Part shown: piece by piece, positions 46,535-55,156 of the stretch
Position numbering within the stretch: position 1 is the stretch's first letter
How the letters are laid out: the number at the start of each line of letters is the position of its first letter
Assembly: GCA_030019215.1 (NCBI GenBank)
Contig: JASEEZ010000008.1
Location: forward strand, 1-60,529
DNA from: Actinomycetota bacterium
GTDB lineage: Bacteria; Actinomycetota; Aquicultoria; Subteraquimicrobiales; UBA9087
Direction: 5' to 3'
DNA length: 60,529 nucleotides
Program-made: the position numbers and the translations under genes
Notes under the pieces: model-generated
What the model saw: the letters and a program-made list of their open reading frames with translations, nothing else
The model's database searches: none
What the model was told of the DNA's origin: nothing

Positions 46535-47912
46535 CTGTAAAAACGAGAAGGCCCGGCATTAGACGTTAACCGCCTCCTTTGCCATGCTTTCTTTCTCTAT
46601 AGGCCTCTCATCCAACTCTAGCTCTCTCCTTAAAGCATCGATCCTTTTGAGTTCTATCTTATCCATGGGTACCCTTCTCCAGCGTCTGCTGGCTTTGATT
46701 AGACATGAGAAGACAAGCTTAAGACAGCTTCTCTCGGTCCAAAAGCCTGGTATTACTTTAGTTCTTCTTTTCTCTTCGACAAAACTTCTCTCGATTAGGT
46801 TGGTTGTCCTGATGCTCTTCCTGTGTCTTACCGGCAGTTTCAGATGAGAAAGAAGGGCTTCCAAGTCCTCGGAAAATGAGGAGATGAGCGAGGGATACTC
46901 CCTCTCATATTTCTCGATGAGGTTTAGGGCCAGTTCTTTTCCCGAGGTGTAGGTGGCAGCATCTCTTACCTGAAGGATTTCCGCCTTTATCTCCGGCCAG
47001 ATGGCGGGAGGCACCTTTGAGGATAGGTTTTTAATCTTATGCACCCAGCATCTTATCCTCAAGGATTTGGGGAAGATCTCCTCGATGGCCCGGATGAGCC
47101 CCGGAGCGCCATCGCTTGTCACCGAAAGAGGGTTCTTGAGTCCCCTTCTCACCATGTCCCTCAAGAACTCCAGCCAATCGGAATGGCTCTCCTTATTTCC
47201 CAGGGAGAGGGAGAGAAGAACTTTTCTTCCATCCCTTAAGATGGCCCAGGAAACCAGGATCGCCTCTTTCATCCCCGATAGCCTCCTCACGCTCTCGTAG
47301 ATGGCATCCAAGAAGAGATACTCCACCTCGAAGGAGGAGAGATCTCTCTCCTTGAAGAGTTCGAACTCTTCCCACAAGATTTCTGTTACCCTGGAGACGC
47401 TTGACTTGGAGAGGATCATGTCTCCCGTTGCCTCAAAGAGGGCATCCTCTATGTCCCTCGTGGAAAGACCTCTTGCATACATCTCCGCGGTGAGTTTCTC
47501 TAGACAATCGGTGTTTCCCCGGAAGAACTCCTTGAGCTTCGAGGAGAAGAACTCTACGTTGTCTCTTACCTGAGGAAGCTCGATTCTTACCTCCCCTTCA
47601 GCTGATCTTACCTTTGCTGGCTCATAGCCGTTTCGGTATCCCCGGTGAGGTCCTTCCCTCTTTCTCTCATAGTGTTCTCTCTCAAGAAAATCAGTAACTT
47701 CGGTCTCTAGCATTTCCTGCATCATAAGCTGCATTCCCTTCAGAAGGAACTCGCTCAAGAGATTTCCCTCCATCATTCCCTTTTCTAGAATCTCTCCTAG
47801 CTCCTTGCGAATTCTTCTTGATGGTGGTACCTTTTTCATAGGCTTCGGTCTCCTTTCTTTTTGTTTTTTCTTCACCCTATAAAGGGTAACCGAAGCCTCT
47901 CTGTTTTTACAG
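46535..47912 (-). mobile_element. IS256-family insertion sequence
   Basis: About 1378 bp, bounded by imperfect inverted repeats beginning CTGTAAAAACNGAGA: left 46535-46549, right (reverse complement) about 47898-47912. It contains one Mutator-type transposase reading leftward. I found no matching target duplication at the two ends. The right end is only 5 bp from the start of the IS110-type element, so the original flank may have been lost there. Confidence 0.82.
46559..47839 (-). CDS. IS256/Mutator-family transposase
   Basis: DDE transposase of the Mutator type, apparently full-length (about 426 aa from the ATG near 47839, which has GGAGA upstream; the open frame continues to 47935). It shows the DDE-type core VEYLFLDAIYESVR, SVTSDGAPGLIRAI, the CxxH motif RIRCWVHKIKNL, and the glutamate in RTTNLIERSFVEEKRR. 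The N-terminal part contains the family stretch REHYERKREGPHRGYRNGY. No internal stop or frameshift was seen, so the element could still be active. Confidence 0.93.
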   Translation of the reverse strand: MKKVPPSRRIRKELGEILEKGMMEGNLLSEFLLKGMQLMMQEMLETEVTDFLEREHYERKREGPHRGYRNGYEPAKVRSAEGEVRIELPQVRDNVEFFSSKLKEFFRGNTDCLEKLTAEMYARGLSTRDIEDALFEATGDMILSKSSVSRVTEILWEEFELFKERDLSSFEVEYLFLDAIYESVRRLSGMKEAILVSWAILRDGRKVLLSLSLGNKESHSDWLEFLRDMVRRGLKNPLSVTSDGAPGLIRAIEEIFPKSLRIRCWVHKIKNLSSKVPPAIWPEIKAEILQVRDAATYTSGKELALNLIEKYEREYPSLISSFSEDLEALLSHLKLPVRHRKSIRTTNLIERSFVEEKRRTKVIPGFWTERSCLKLVFSCLIKASRRWRRVPMDKIELKRIDALRRELELDERPIEKESMAKEAVNV

Positions 47913-47983
47913 ATAAGATGAAAGCGCCTGTGCAACCGAATATCATAGGTTCATATCTGGGAAAAGAAAAGGAGGTTGACAGG

Positions 47984-48985
47984 ATGCTTTACGCTGGAGT
48001 GGACCACCACACTAAGACGTCACATCTTACCGTCATCGACCAGGAAGGTAATGTGATCAAAAGGAAAGTTATACCGAGTGATGGCAAGGAGGTGGTTGAG
48101 GCACTAATCGGATACGGCGAGCCCATCAAGGCGGTGCTGGAGGCGAGCTACAACTGGGGAAAGATGTATGACTGGCTGGACGAGGTCGCAGACGAGGTAG
48201 TTCTGGCCCACCCCTTGAAAGTGAGGGCCATAGCAGAGGCCAGGATCAAGAACGACAAGATAGACTCTCGGACCCTTGCCCATCTATTAAGAGCTGATCT
48301 CATACCGGAGGCCTACGCATGTCCGGCGGAGATCAGGGCGATAAAAAGGGTGCTTCGCCAGAGGATGTTTCTAGTGAGGATAAAGACCATGCTCAAGAAC
48401 AGGGTACACGCCCTCCTACATCAGCATGATCTCGAGGAGCCCAATACCACCGATCTCTTTGGAGTTGCGGGAAGACGTTGGCTGAAAGGTCTTCACCTTC
48501 CAAGTCCTGACGGAGAAATCCTTTCGGAGGACCTCGCCCTTCTGGACGTGGTCAGAGAGAGGATAGCCTCAACCGAAGGGTTGATAAAGAAGCTCTCCAT
48601 GGGAGACCATGCTGTGAAGTGGCTTAAGAGTATACCCGGGATAGGGGATTTCTTCAGTGTTCTCATCCGCAATGAAGTCGGGGATATCTCAAGGTTCCGC
48701 TCGCCCAAGAAATTTGTCTCCTACACCGGGCTTATCCCCTCCACCTATGCATCTGCCGGCAAGGTATACCATGGGAGGATCACCAAGCAGGGCAACAAGT
48801 ACTTGAGGTGGGCCTTCATTGAAGCGGTGACCCCTGCCATCAGGATATCGTCGGAGCTCAAGAGCTATTACGAGCGCCTCAAAAGGAGAAAGGGGACAAA
48901 GGACGCCAGGGTTGCTACCGCTAGGAAACTTGCCGAGATATGCTGGTATGTATGGACAGAGGAACGCTTCTATGAAGTACACTAG
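47984..48985 (+). CDS. IS110-family DEDD transposase (bridge-RNA type recombinase)
   Basis: 333 aa from the ATG at 47984, which has GGAGG 8 nt upstream (the open frame extends to 47861 inside the neighbouring IS). The N-terminal RuvC-like DEDD domain has GVDHHTKTSHLTV, LEASYNWGKMYDWL and KNDKIDSRTLAHLL. The C-terminal Transposase_20 domain has LKSIPGIGDFFSVLI, FVSYTGLIPSTYASAGKVY and GRITKQGNKYLRWAFIEA. The serine in YASAGK is at the position expected for the recombining nucleophile. Full length and probably functional. Confidence 0.94.
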   Translation: MLYAGVDHHTKTSHLTVIDQEGNVIKRKVIPSDGKEVVEALIGYGEPIKAVLEASYNWGKMYDWLDEVADEVVLAHPLKVRAIAEARIKNDKIDSRTLAHLLRADLIPEAYACPAEIRAIKRVLRQRMFLVRIKTMLKNRVHALLHQHDLEEPNTTDLFGVAGRRWLKGLHLPSPDGEILSEDLALLDVVRERIASTEGLIKKLSMGDHAVKWLKSIPGIGDFFSVLIRNEVGDISRFRSPKKFVSYTGLIPSTYASAGKVYHGRITKQGNKYLRWAFIEAVTPAIRISSELKSYYERLKRRKGTKDARVATARKLAEICWYVWTEERFYEVH

Positions 48986-49155
48986 TATATATCTTGGGAC
49001 CCGGCTGCCCTCCTAAACTTCTGGGCTTTAAGGCCCCTTTTACAGATTAGGGAGCCAGGGTCCCACCCTTATGGTGTGTGCCGGCAAGGTGCTGGGCACG
49101 GATGGAAGAATGACCGCGGAGTCCTAGAAAGCCCTCGTCGGGAGAGGCTGCCTTG
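48986..49155 (+). ncRNA. Candidate bridge RNA of the IS110/IS1111 element
   Basis: The 170 nt between the transposase stop and the right inverted repeat contain no gene but strong helices. TGGGACCC (48995-49002) pairs perfectly with GGGTCCCA (49058-49065) and continues through GGCT/AGCC and CCCT/AGGG with a single bulge, enclosing a small GGGC/GCCC hairpin. Two further hairpins follow: GTGCC/GGCAC near 49077-49099 and GCCCTC/GAGAGGC near 49131-49149. In IS1111-group elements the guide (bridge) RNA is encoded at this end. The assignment is from position and foldability; the guide loops are not resolved. Confidence 0.65.
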
Positions 49156-49674
49156 ACAGGCGCTTTCATGGAAGGAATTTTAGGACATTACCACTCTTTT
49201 GATTTTGTTATTGCTTTGGATGTTTTGGAACACATTGAGAATGATCAGCAGATATTGAAGGAATTTTATCGTATCTCTAAAGTGGGTGGTAGAATAATGC
49301 TTACTGTTCCTGCTTATCAATTTCTCTGGGGAAGCCATGATGAATTATATAGCCACAAACGAAGATACCAAAGAACCAGACTGGAAAGGATGATTGAGAA
49401 AGCAGGCTTCAAAGTAGAAAAAATTTCTTATGTTTACGTTCTATTCTTTATTCCTCTTTATTTCTTAAGGAGGTTTAAAAAATTTTTAAGGCTTAAGAAA
49501 GATGATTTTATAAAATTTCCTCCAGCCTTAAATAGATTTTTAACTTGGCTCAATGGTTTGGAATTACATTGTTTAACTAAGTTTAATCTACCCTTTGGGA
49601 CTTCGATATTCTGCATTGGCAAAAAAGAGGAACTCGGGGACTTAGCAGTTAACATGACAGAGAGACAAAAATAA
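49153..49674 (+). pseudogene. Class I SAM methyltransferase, 5' end removed at the IS junction
   Basis: The open frame begins inside the IS right end. The methyltransferase-like part starts near SFDFVIALDVLEHIEN and continues with GGRIMLTVPAYQFLWGSHD, HKRRYQR and GTSIFCIGKKEE. The N-terminal half with SAM-binding motif I (GxGxG) is absent, and nothing left of the IS pair encodes it. The protein is therefore probably inactive. The type is the Methyltransf_11/23 group common in polysaccharide clusters. Its stop overlaps the next gene's ATG, so it was originally co-transcribed with it. Confidence 0.82.
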
Positions 49675-51953
49675 TGGAAACTAAAACCAATAAACTACAT
49701 TTTTTTCTGTTTCTCTTTTTATTTATGGCACTATTTATCTTCGCTTATAGAAATCTTTTGAGCGTTGGCATGATGGCTTTTGGTGATTTGGCCTCTTTTC
49801 CTAACCAGATGAGTAAAATTTACTTTGAATCTTTCTTTTCATCTTGGCAGCCCCGAGGTTTGGGAAACAACGACCAACAACTACCAGGCCTATTTTTTCT
49901 CGCCCTTCTCGCCTCCATCCTTCGAGACAATGCCCTCTTAGTCCAAAAGATATTCTATTTCTCTCTTTTACCTTTGGCTGGTATAGCCATGTATATTTTT
50001 CTCAGACGTTTTTTAAATTCTTATTTTGCAAAATTCTTAGCCTCTTTCATCTATACTATAAACCCAGTAACCATTGGTCAGTTCAGTGGTGGGGGTCCAG
50101 GGATATTATGTAGCTATGCTGTTCTTCCATTGCTGCTTCTATTCTTATTTAACATCTTAGAAAGAGAGGAGGGGCGATTACACAATCTACTTCTTTTTAC
50201 TCTCTTCTTTGCTCTGGCCTCTTCCTTTAATATTCAATTTCCCCTTATGATCGTCCCTCTCATAGCAGTGCCGTTATTCATTAATATTTTGGCAAAGAAA
50301 AATTTGAAATATGGTCTCAAGACTGTTTTATTATTTGTTGTCTCATATGTCATTTGCTTTCTGCTAATGTCACCTGGGGTTTTACCTTTCTTAAAAGGCT
50401 CTGCTGATGTAATCCTCCCAGTCGAAATTTTGCTCGCTGATGTGAAGAGTACTTATTCTTTACTTAATATACCTAATCTACTCCGACTCAGTGGAAATGT
50501 TGGAGCATTTGATTGGTGGTTAGGATATGGTGATTCTCCTGCCTGGAATATTTTTGGTTTTATTTTACCGGCACTTGCATTTCTTCCTTTGTTATTTAAG
50601 TTCGGCAAACAAAGGTCAAGGTATGTTATTATCTTTTCAGTCCTGGCCAGTTCCATAATTCTTTTTTGTTGGCTTACCCACCATAGACTTACTTTAGGAC
50701 TTTTTCGTGAGTTTCCTTTTCTTTTTGTATTTAGGAATCCAGTCAAGTTAATGATCTTTCTTCCCCTAGCCTACTCTCCTTTAATAGGGATAACTATTGA
50801 TAGGCTACAGGAGTGGGCATCAACTCACCGTGCAAATTCAAAAATTTTGGTCGGATATATAGTCGTCATAAGTAGCATTGCTATTTACTGTTGGCCATTC
50901 TTTACTGGTGATTTAGGCCAATCAAAGTTTCGCGGTGATAGTTTCATTGTGCCATCTGTATATCATGAAGTGGGAGAATGGATAGAGAAGCATAGAAAGA
51001 AGGAAGGATTTTTTAGAACGCTCTTGCTGCCCTATGACCATGAAACCGAGCTAAGCGGAGATTTAATTGATCGATACAGCTTTACTAGACCAGCTGGGGT
51101 GGCCGCTGTTAACCTACCGAATAATGATTATATAAAGTTTACTTTGGACTCCTTATGTAATGAGCAAACTAATAATATTGGAACACTTTTGGCCCCGGCC
51201 AGCGTGAAGTATACCATTGTGAACTTGGCATCTTCTCAAAAAGGAGCCCCCACTCTTAACGGTTTTTTCCCCTCTGGTGACCCGGAAAATTTCATCAAGA
51301 TTTTAAATAAACAGAAGGACTTAAGATTAGTCGATCAGCAAGAGAACTTTTTGGTTTATGAGAACAAGGAATTCCTTCCACATATTACAGCCTACGATAG
51401 AGCACTTTTCATTCCAGTCACCAATTCAACTTCACGTCTTTCCCTTATGATGAGGCTGTTTCGTACCCCGGGTTTTGAGATAGGCCGACAACTCCTTGTG
51501 TTTGGAGGACAGTTATCCTCCAAACAGAGAAGTTGGTTCTTAAATAATCGTGATGTGCCCATCTCCCAAGGCAGTGCCGCAGGAACTCGCAATTCAACCA
51601 CTGGTGAACGAGCACGGAGCTATTCTTACAAGGCGGTTAAAATTAGCCAAACTTCATACAAAGTGAGTGTAAAATCAGAAAGGCCTCTTTTTATAGTCTT
51701 GGGTGAAACTTATCATCCCTCTTGGAACGCCTATGTTAATGACGAGAAACTTGAACATTTCCCAGCGTTTTACTATGCGAATGGGTTTTATCTGGACAAG
51801 ACCGGGAGAAATAATGTTAAAATCACTTTCGACGAACAGAGAACCGGGAACTTAACTATAATGATTTGGGCCGTTGCGTGGATCTGCCTAATATTGCTAT
51901 TACTTCTTTCTTTTGCGAGAAGGAAGCTTGCGGTCAAAAAACAAAGTTTTTAA
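49674..51953 (+). CDS. Large multi-pass membrane protein, GT-C-type glycosyltransferase-like
   Basis: 759 aa with about a dozen hydrophobic helices over residues 8-430 and a soluble C-terminal half. The first loop FGDLASFPNQ and IFLRRFLNSYFAKFLASFIYTINPV resemble the GT-C arrangement found in AftD-like arabinofuranosyltransferases and YfhO-like proteins, which use lipid-linked sugars outside the membrane. The end (LGETYHPSWNAYVNDEKLE and the final helix WAVAWICLILLLLLSFARR) is a beta-rich domain with a membrane anchor. Specificity is unknown. First complete gene of the rightward polysaccharide cluster. Confidence 0.7.
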   Translation: METKTNKLHFFLFLFLFMALFIFAYRNLLSVGMMAFGDLASFPNQMSKIYFESFFSSWQPRGLGNNDQQLPGLFFLALLASILRDNALLVQKIFYFSLLPLAGIAMYIFLRRFLNSYFAKFLASFIYTINPVTIGQFSGGGPGILCSYAVLPLLLLFLFNILEREEGRLHNLLLFTLFFALASSFNIQFPLMIVPLIAVPLFINILAKKNLKYGLKTVLLFVVSYVICFLLMSPGVLPFLKGSADVILPVEILLADVKSTYSLLNIPNLLRLSGNVGAFDWWLGYGDSPAWNIFGFILPALAFLPLLFKFGKQRSRYVIIFSVLASSIILFCWLTHHRLTLGLFREFPFLFVFRNPVKLMIFLPLAYSPLIGITIDRLQEWASTHRANSKILVGYIVVISSIAIYCWPFFTGDLGQSKFRGDSFIVPSVYHEVGEWIEKHRKKEGFFRTLLLPYDHETELSGDLIDRYSFTRPAGVAAVNLPNNDYIKFTLDSLCNEQTNNIGTLLAPASVKYTIVNLASSQKGAPTLNGFFPSGDPENFIKILNKQKDLRLVDQQENFLVYENKEFLPHITAYDRALFIPVTNSTSRLSLMMRLFRTPGFEIGRQLLVFGGQLSSKQRSWFLNNRDVPISQGSAAGTRNSTTGERARSYSYKAVKISQTSYKVSVKSERPLFIVLGETYHPSWNAYVNDEKLEHFPAFYYANGFYLDKTGRNNVKITFDEQRTGNLTIMIWAVAWICLILLLLLSFARRKLAVKKQSF

Positions 51954-52025
51954 AGACTTAACAGAGCATGGAGAAACATCAGTTTTTTGCTCGAAAGCCG
52001 AAATCACGAAATAGGTGAAGGACAT

Positions 52026-53244
52026 ATGAGAAAACAGGTTTGGGTTAGTGTGGGCGATTTTCGAATTGGTCAGGAAGAAAGACTTGCTATCGAGGAAGTA
52101 TTAGAAAGCGGTAGACTTTCAGAAGGTCAAAAAGTTAAAAAGTTTGAAGAGGAATTTGCCAATTTTGTTGGAGCGAGACATGCTATTGCTACTAGCTCGG
52201 GGACATCGGCTCTAATGGCAGGAATTATGGCTTTAACTCTACACCCAGACTTAAGTATAAGAAGGGGGGACCAAGGTAATTACTACTCCTTTAACCTATG
52301 TCGCTACTTGTAATGCTATTGTCCTATGCGGATTTAACCCAGTTTTTGTTGATGTTGATAGAGAAACTTTTAATATTACTGCAGAAAATGTTGAAGATCA
52401 TTTAAAAAGTGCTACCGATGTGAGTCAGTATTCTTTCATCCTACCAGTTCATCTAATGACTTATCCTTGCGATATGGATAGGATTAATGACGTTGCGAAG
52501 AAATATAACCTACCTGTTTTTGAAGACTCGGCACAAGCTCATGGAACAATATATAAAGGGAGAAAAACAGGTGCGTTATCTTTACTATCGGCTTTTTCAT
52601 TTTATATAGCTCATAACATTCAAGCAGGGGAGATGGGTGCTATAACAACGAATGACATTGAAATAGCAAAGTTGATTAGGAGGATAAAAGCACATGGTAG
52701 GGTTTGTGATTGCCTGGTTTGCCTAAGGTCGCAGGGCAAATGTCCTAAGGCATACAGAGGGGGTGAAGAACTCGACCCAAGGTTTACCCATGATCTTATT
52801 GGCTGCAACTTTAAAACTATGGAGTTTCAAGCTGCTTTAGGGATAGCACAGCTCAAAAAGGTGGAGTGGATAACTAAGAAAAGACGGGAAAATGTGAAAT
52901 ACCTAAATGAAAATCTGCAAAGGTATGCTCAGATCTTGCAATTGCCAAGATATTTCGACAACGTCAGTTATTTAGCCTATCCGATTGTAATAAAAGATTC
53001 TAAGATAATATCCAGAAAAAAGTTGTGCCGTGAGCTTGAAAAAAATGGTGTAGAAACTAGACCTTTATTTGGATGTATCCCTACCCAACAGCCAGCTTAT
53101 AATTATTTAAAGCAGGAGTATAAAGGTAAGCTCTCTAATGCTGGCTATATTGGCAAGAGTGGATTTTATGTAGGTTGTCACCAATATCTTAAAAGAGAAC
53201 ATCTAGACCACATCGTAGAGGCTTTTAATAAGATTCTTAAGTGA
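52026..53244 (+). CDS. E1-like (RfbH/AscC-type) deoxysugar dehydrase of the DegT family, 1-nt frameshift
   Basis: DegT/DnrJ/EryC1-fold protein read in two frames: 52026-52313 and a second containing ITTPLTYVATCNA to the stop at 53244. They join as RRGTKVITTPLTYVATCNAI if the six-G run at 52264-52269 had five. At the usual PLP-lysine site (SFYPTK in aminotransferases) this protein has SFYIAHNIQAGE, with histidine. A C-x-C-x2-C-x6-C set (CDCLVCLRSQGKC) follows KAHGR. Both features are hallmarks of CDP-4-dehydro-6-deoxyglucose-3-dehydrase (E1), which carries PMP and a [2Fe-2S] cluster and removes the C3 hydroxyl in 3,6-dideoxysugar synthesis. The ATG at 52026 has GAAGG upstream. The E3 reductase partner is not in the window. 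Confidence 0.8.
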
Positions 53245-53277
53245 GATCGCGGAAATTAGTAAGAGGGCGCGGGATTT

Positions 53278-54489
53278 ATGGTGAGGATAATGTTAATTCA
53301 TCCTAGAATATTTCAAGGTGGAGCAGAAAATCTAGTCGTACATCTTGCCTATAATTTAAAGCAACTTGGACACGAGGCGAGGATTGTTACTCTTTATGCT
53401 GACCTGACAAATATGCCTGAGGTGGCAGAGAAGGTTGACTTCATCATTCCCAATGCGAGATTGTCTAAATTATGTTCTAGGAATAAACTTGCTTGTGTTT
53501 TTTTAGCTCTACCTCTACTTTATTGCCTTATAAAACGGCATGTTAATGAATTTGATGTTTTAAATCCTCATCACGGCCCAGCTTATTGGTTAACAGCATT
53601 TTTTTATGGCAAAAAGCCAATTATTTGGAACTGCAGTGAGCCACCTATGCCTGTGCTTTGGAAATTTGTTAAAAGAGTTGGCTATTGGGACTTTTTAGCA
53701 TCGAAGGTTGCTAATACTCGGTTAGAAAAATTTATAGTGGCGAGCAAAATAGATAAAATTATAGTTCTTGACGAGAAAAATCAGAAACATGTTAGAACAA
53801 GGTATAAGCGTGCCTCTGCACTTTTAAATGCTGGTGTCGACTTTGAATTCTTTCGGAAAGGCAATTCTTTGGAAGGTAACCAGGAGAGTGATTTCTTGCT
53901 TCTGACTGTTGGTAAATTAACGCCTCAGAAAAATCAAATTGTTGCAATACAAGTCCTGAGGCTTATCTTAAGCAAAATACCCAATGCTAGACTCATTATA
54001 ATAGGTAAAGGCCCTCTTGGAGAGTATCTGAAATCGGAAGCAAAGAAGCTTGGTGTTGAGGATAAGATAGATTTTGTTGGTTTCGTTTCCGATGAAAGAT
54101 TGAGAGAATTTTACCATTGGGCGAAGGTGCTTCTATTCCCTGCATTAAATCAGAGTTGGGGGCTAACACCCTTCGAAGCTTTAGCTGCGAAAACAATATC
54201 AATAGTCTCGAACGATTGTGGAGCTGCTGAGATTATAAATCGGGAAAACATCGGTCTTGTTGCTAAACCTACGTCAGAAGAATTTGCCAGAGCTATTTTA
54301 AAAATCCATTCCAACGAGGCCTATTATAGAAGAATGGCTGAGAAGGGATTCGATTATGTTAGGAATAACATGTCTTGGAAACGGTACGCTGAAAAATGGG
54401 TTAATGTTATTTTGGAGGTCCTTTCTACTAAGTGGACTGTGAACAGATTCGATCCGGGAGAGGTTAAAAAAGCTAGCATAGAGAGATAA
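53278..54489 (+). CDS. GT4-family glycosyltransferase
   Basis: A 403-aa GT-B glycosyltransferase. The N-terminal domain begins IMLIHPRIFQGGAENLVVHLAYNL, the usual retaining-GT4 opening with a GGAE glycine loop. The C-terminal nucleotide-sugar domain has LLTVGKLTPQKNQIVAI, LIIIGKGPLGEYL and the EX7E region around NQSWGLTPFEALAAKTISIVSND. It presumably adds a hexose to a cell-surface glycan on the cytoplasmic face. Sugar and acceptor cannot be inferred. Confidence 0.9.
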   Translation: MVRIMLIHPRIFQGGAENLVVHLAYNLKQLGHEARIVTLYADLTNMPEVAEKVDFIIPNARLSKLCSRNKLACVFLALPLLYCLIKRHVNEFDVLNPHHGPAYWLTAFFYGKKPIIWNCSEPPMPVLWKFVKRVGYWDFLASKVANTRLEKFIVASKIDKIIVLDEKNQKHVRTRYKRASALLNAGVDFEFFRKGNSLEGNQESDFLLLTVGKLTPQKNQIVAIQVLRLILSKIPNARLIIIGKGPLGEYLKSEAKKLGVEDKIDFVGFVSDERLREFYHWAKVLLFPALNQSWGLTPFEALAAKTISIVSNDCGAAEIINRENIGLVAKPTSEEFARAILKIHSNEAYYRRMAEKGFDYVRNNMSWKRYAEKWVNVILEVLSTKWTVNRFDPGEVKKASIER

Positions 54490-54512
54490 TAAAGTAGGCA
54501 TAAAGAGGAGTT

Positions 54513-55148
54513 ATGGATACATTATTTCAGAAAAGAGAAAAATATTCTGATTACAATTACAAAATTTATGATCTGATATCTCCCAATAAAAAGGTTTTAG
54601 ATGTAGGTTGCGCCACGGGTAAGCTATTAGAAAGGCTTAAAAAAGAAAAAGATTGTTATACAGTAGGCATAGAAATCAATGGGGGAATGGCCAGAAAAGC
54701 TAAGTGCAGATGCGATGAGGTTATTATTGCTGATGTGGAGAAGCTGAGCGATTTGTCTTTTTCAGATAAATTCTTCGACATAATTGTTTTTGCTGATGCC
54801 TTGGAGCATCTTAAGCGTCCAGATATAGCTCTTAAACGATTCAGAAAATACCTAGCTGATTATGGTTGCATTCTTATTTCAATTCCTAATGTCGCTTTCA
54901 TAACTGTAAGGCTTAATCTACTTTTAGGAAGGTTTAATTATACAGAGTACGGACTGATGGATAAAACACATCTACGATTTTTTACCTTGAAGACAGTCAA
55001 AAAGCTAATTGGAGAAAGTGGCTATAAAATTATTTATATCGAGGGCTACAACCAGGTAAGAAACCGCTATTTTTTCTTAAAGCCGCTTGGAAGATTGCGG
55101 AAAACTCTTTTTGCTACCGATTTTATTATTAAAGCGGTAAAAAGTTAG
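54513..55148 (+). CDS. Class I SAM-dependent methyltransferase
   Basis: A 211-aa methyltransferase with motif I VLDVGCATGKLLERL, post-I VGIEIN, VIIADVEKL, and motif III FFDIIVFADALEHLKRPD. The later MDKTHLRFFTLKTVKKLIG stretch is typical of the polysaccharide/sugar methyltransferases of the Methyltransf_11/23 group. It lies between two GT4 genes with gaps of 23 and 8 nt, so it likely modifies the same glycan or its lipid carrier. It is intact, unlike the truncated relative at 49153-49674. Confidence 0.88.
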   Translation: MDTLFQKREKYSDYNYKIYDLISPNKKVLDVGCATGKLLERLKKEKDCYTVGIEINGGMARKAKCRCDEVIIADVEKLSDLSFSDKFFDIIVFADALEHLKRPDIALKRFRKYLADYGCILISIPNVAFITVRLNLLLGRFNYTEYGLMDKTHLRFFTLKTVKKLIGESGYKIIYIEGYNQVRNRYFFLKPLGRLRKTLFATDFIIKAVKS

Positions 55149-55156
55149 GGGCGAAT

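Larger units (their letters stand above)
47918..49169 (+). mobile_element. IS110/IS1111-type insertion sequence
   Basis: About 1252 bp with a perfect 14-bp inverted pair: ATGAAAGCGCCTGT at 47918-47931 and its complement at 49156-49169. A single DEDD transposase gene and a 170-nt structured noncoding 3' region lie between. Subterminal inverted repeats together with the long noncoding segment on the 3' side match the IS1111 subgroup. No target duplication is expected for this mechanism. It lies 5 bp from the end of the IS256-type element and abuts a truncated methyltransferase gene. Confidence 0.85.

Noticed and set aside
47861-47983. Longer N-terminus for the IS110 transposase starting in the IS256 element
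   Set aside because: The segment lies outside or across the IS110 left end, and an ATG with a perfect GGAGG site starts the conserved DEDD domain at 47984.
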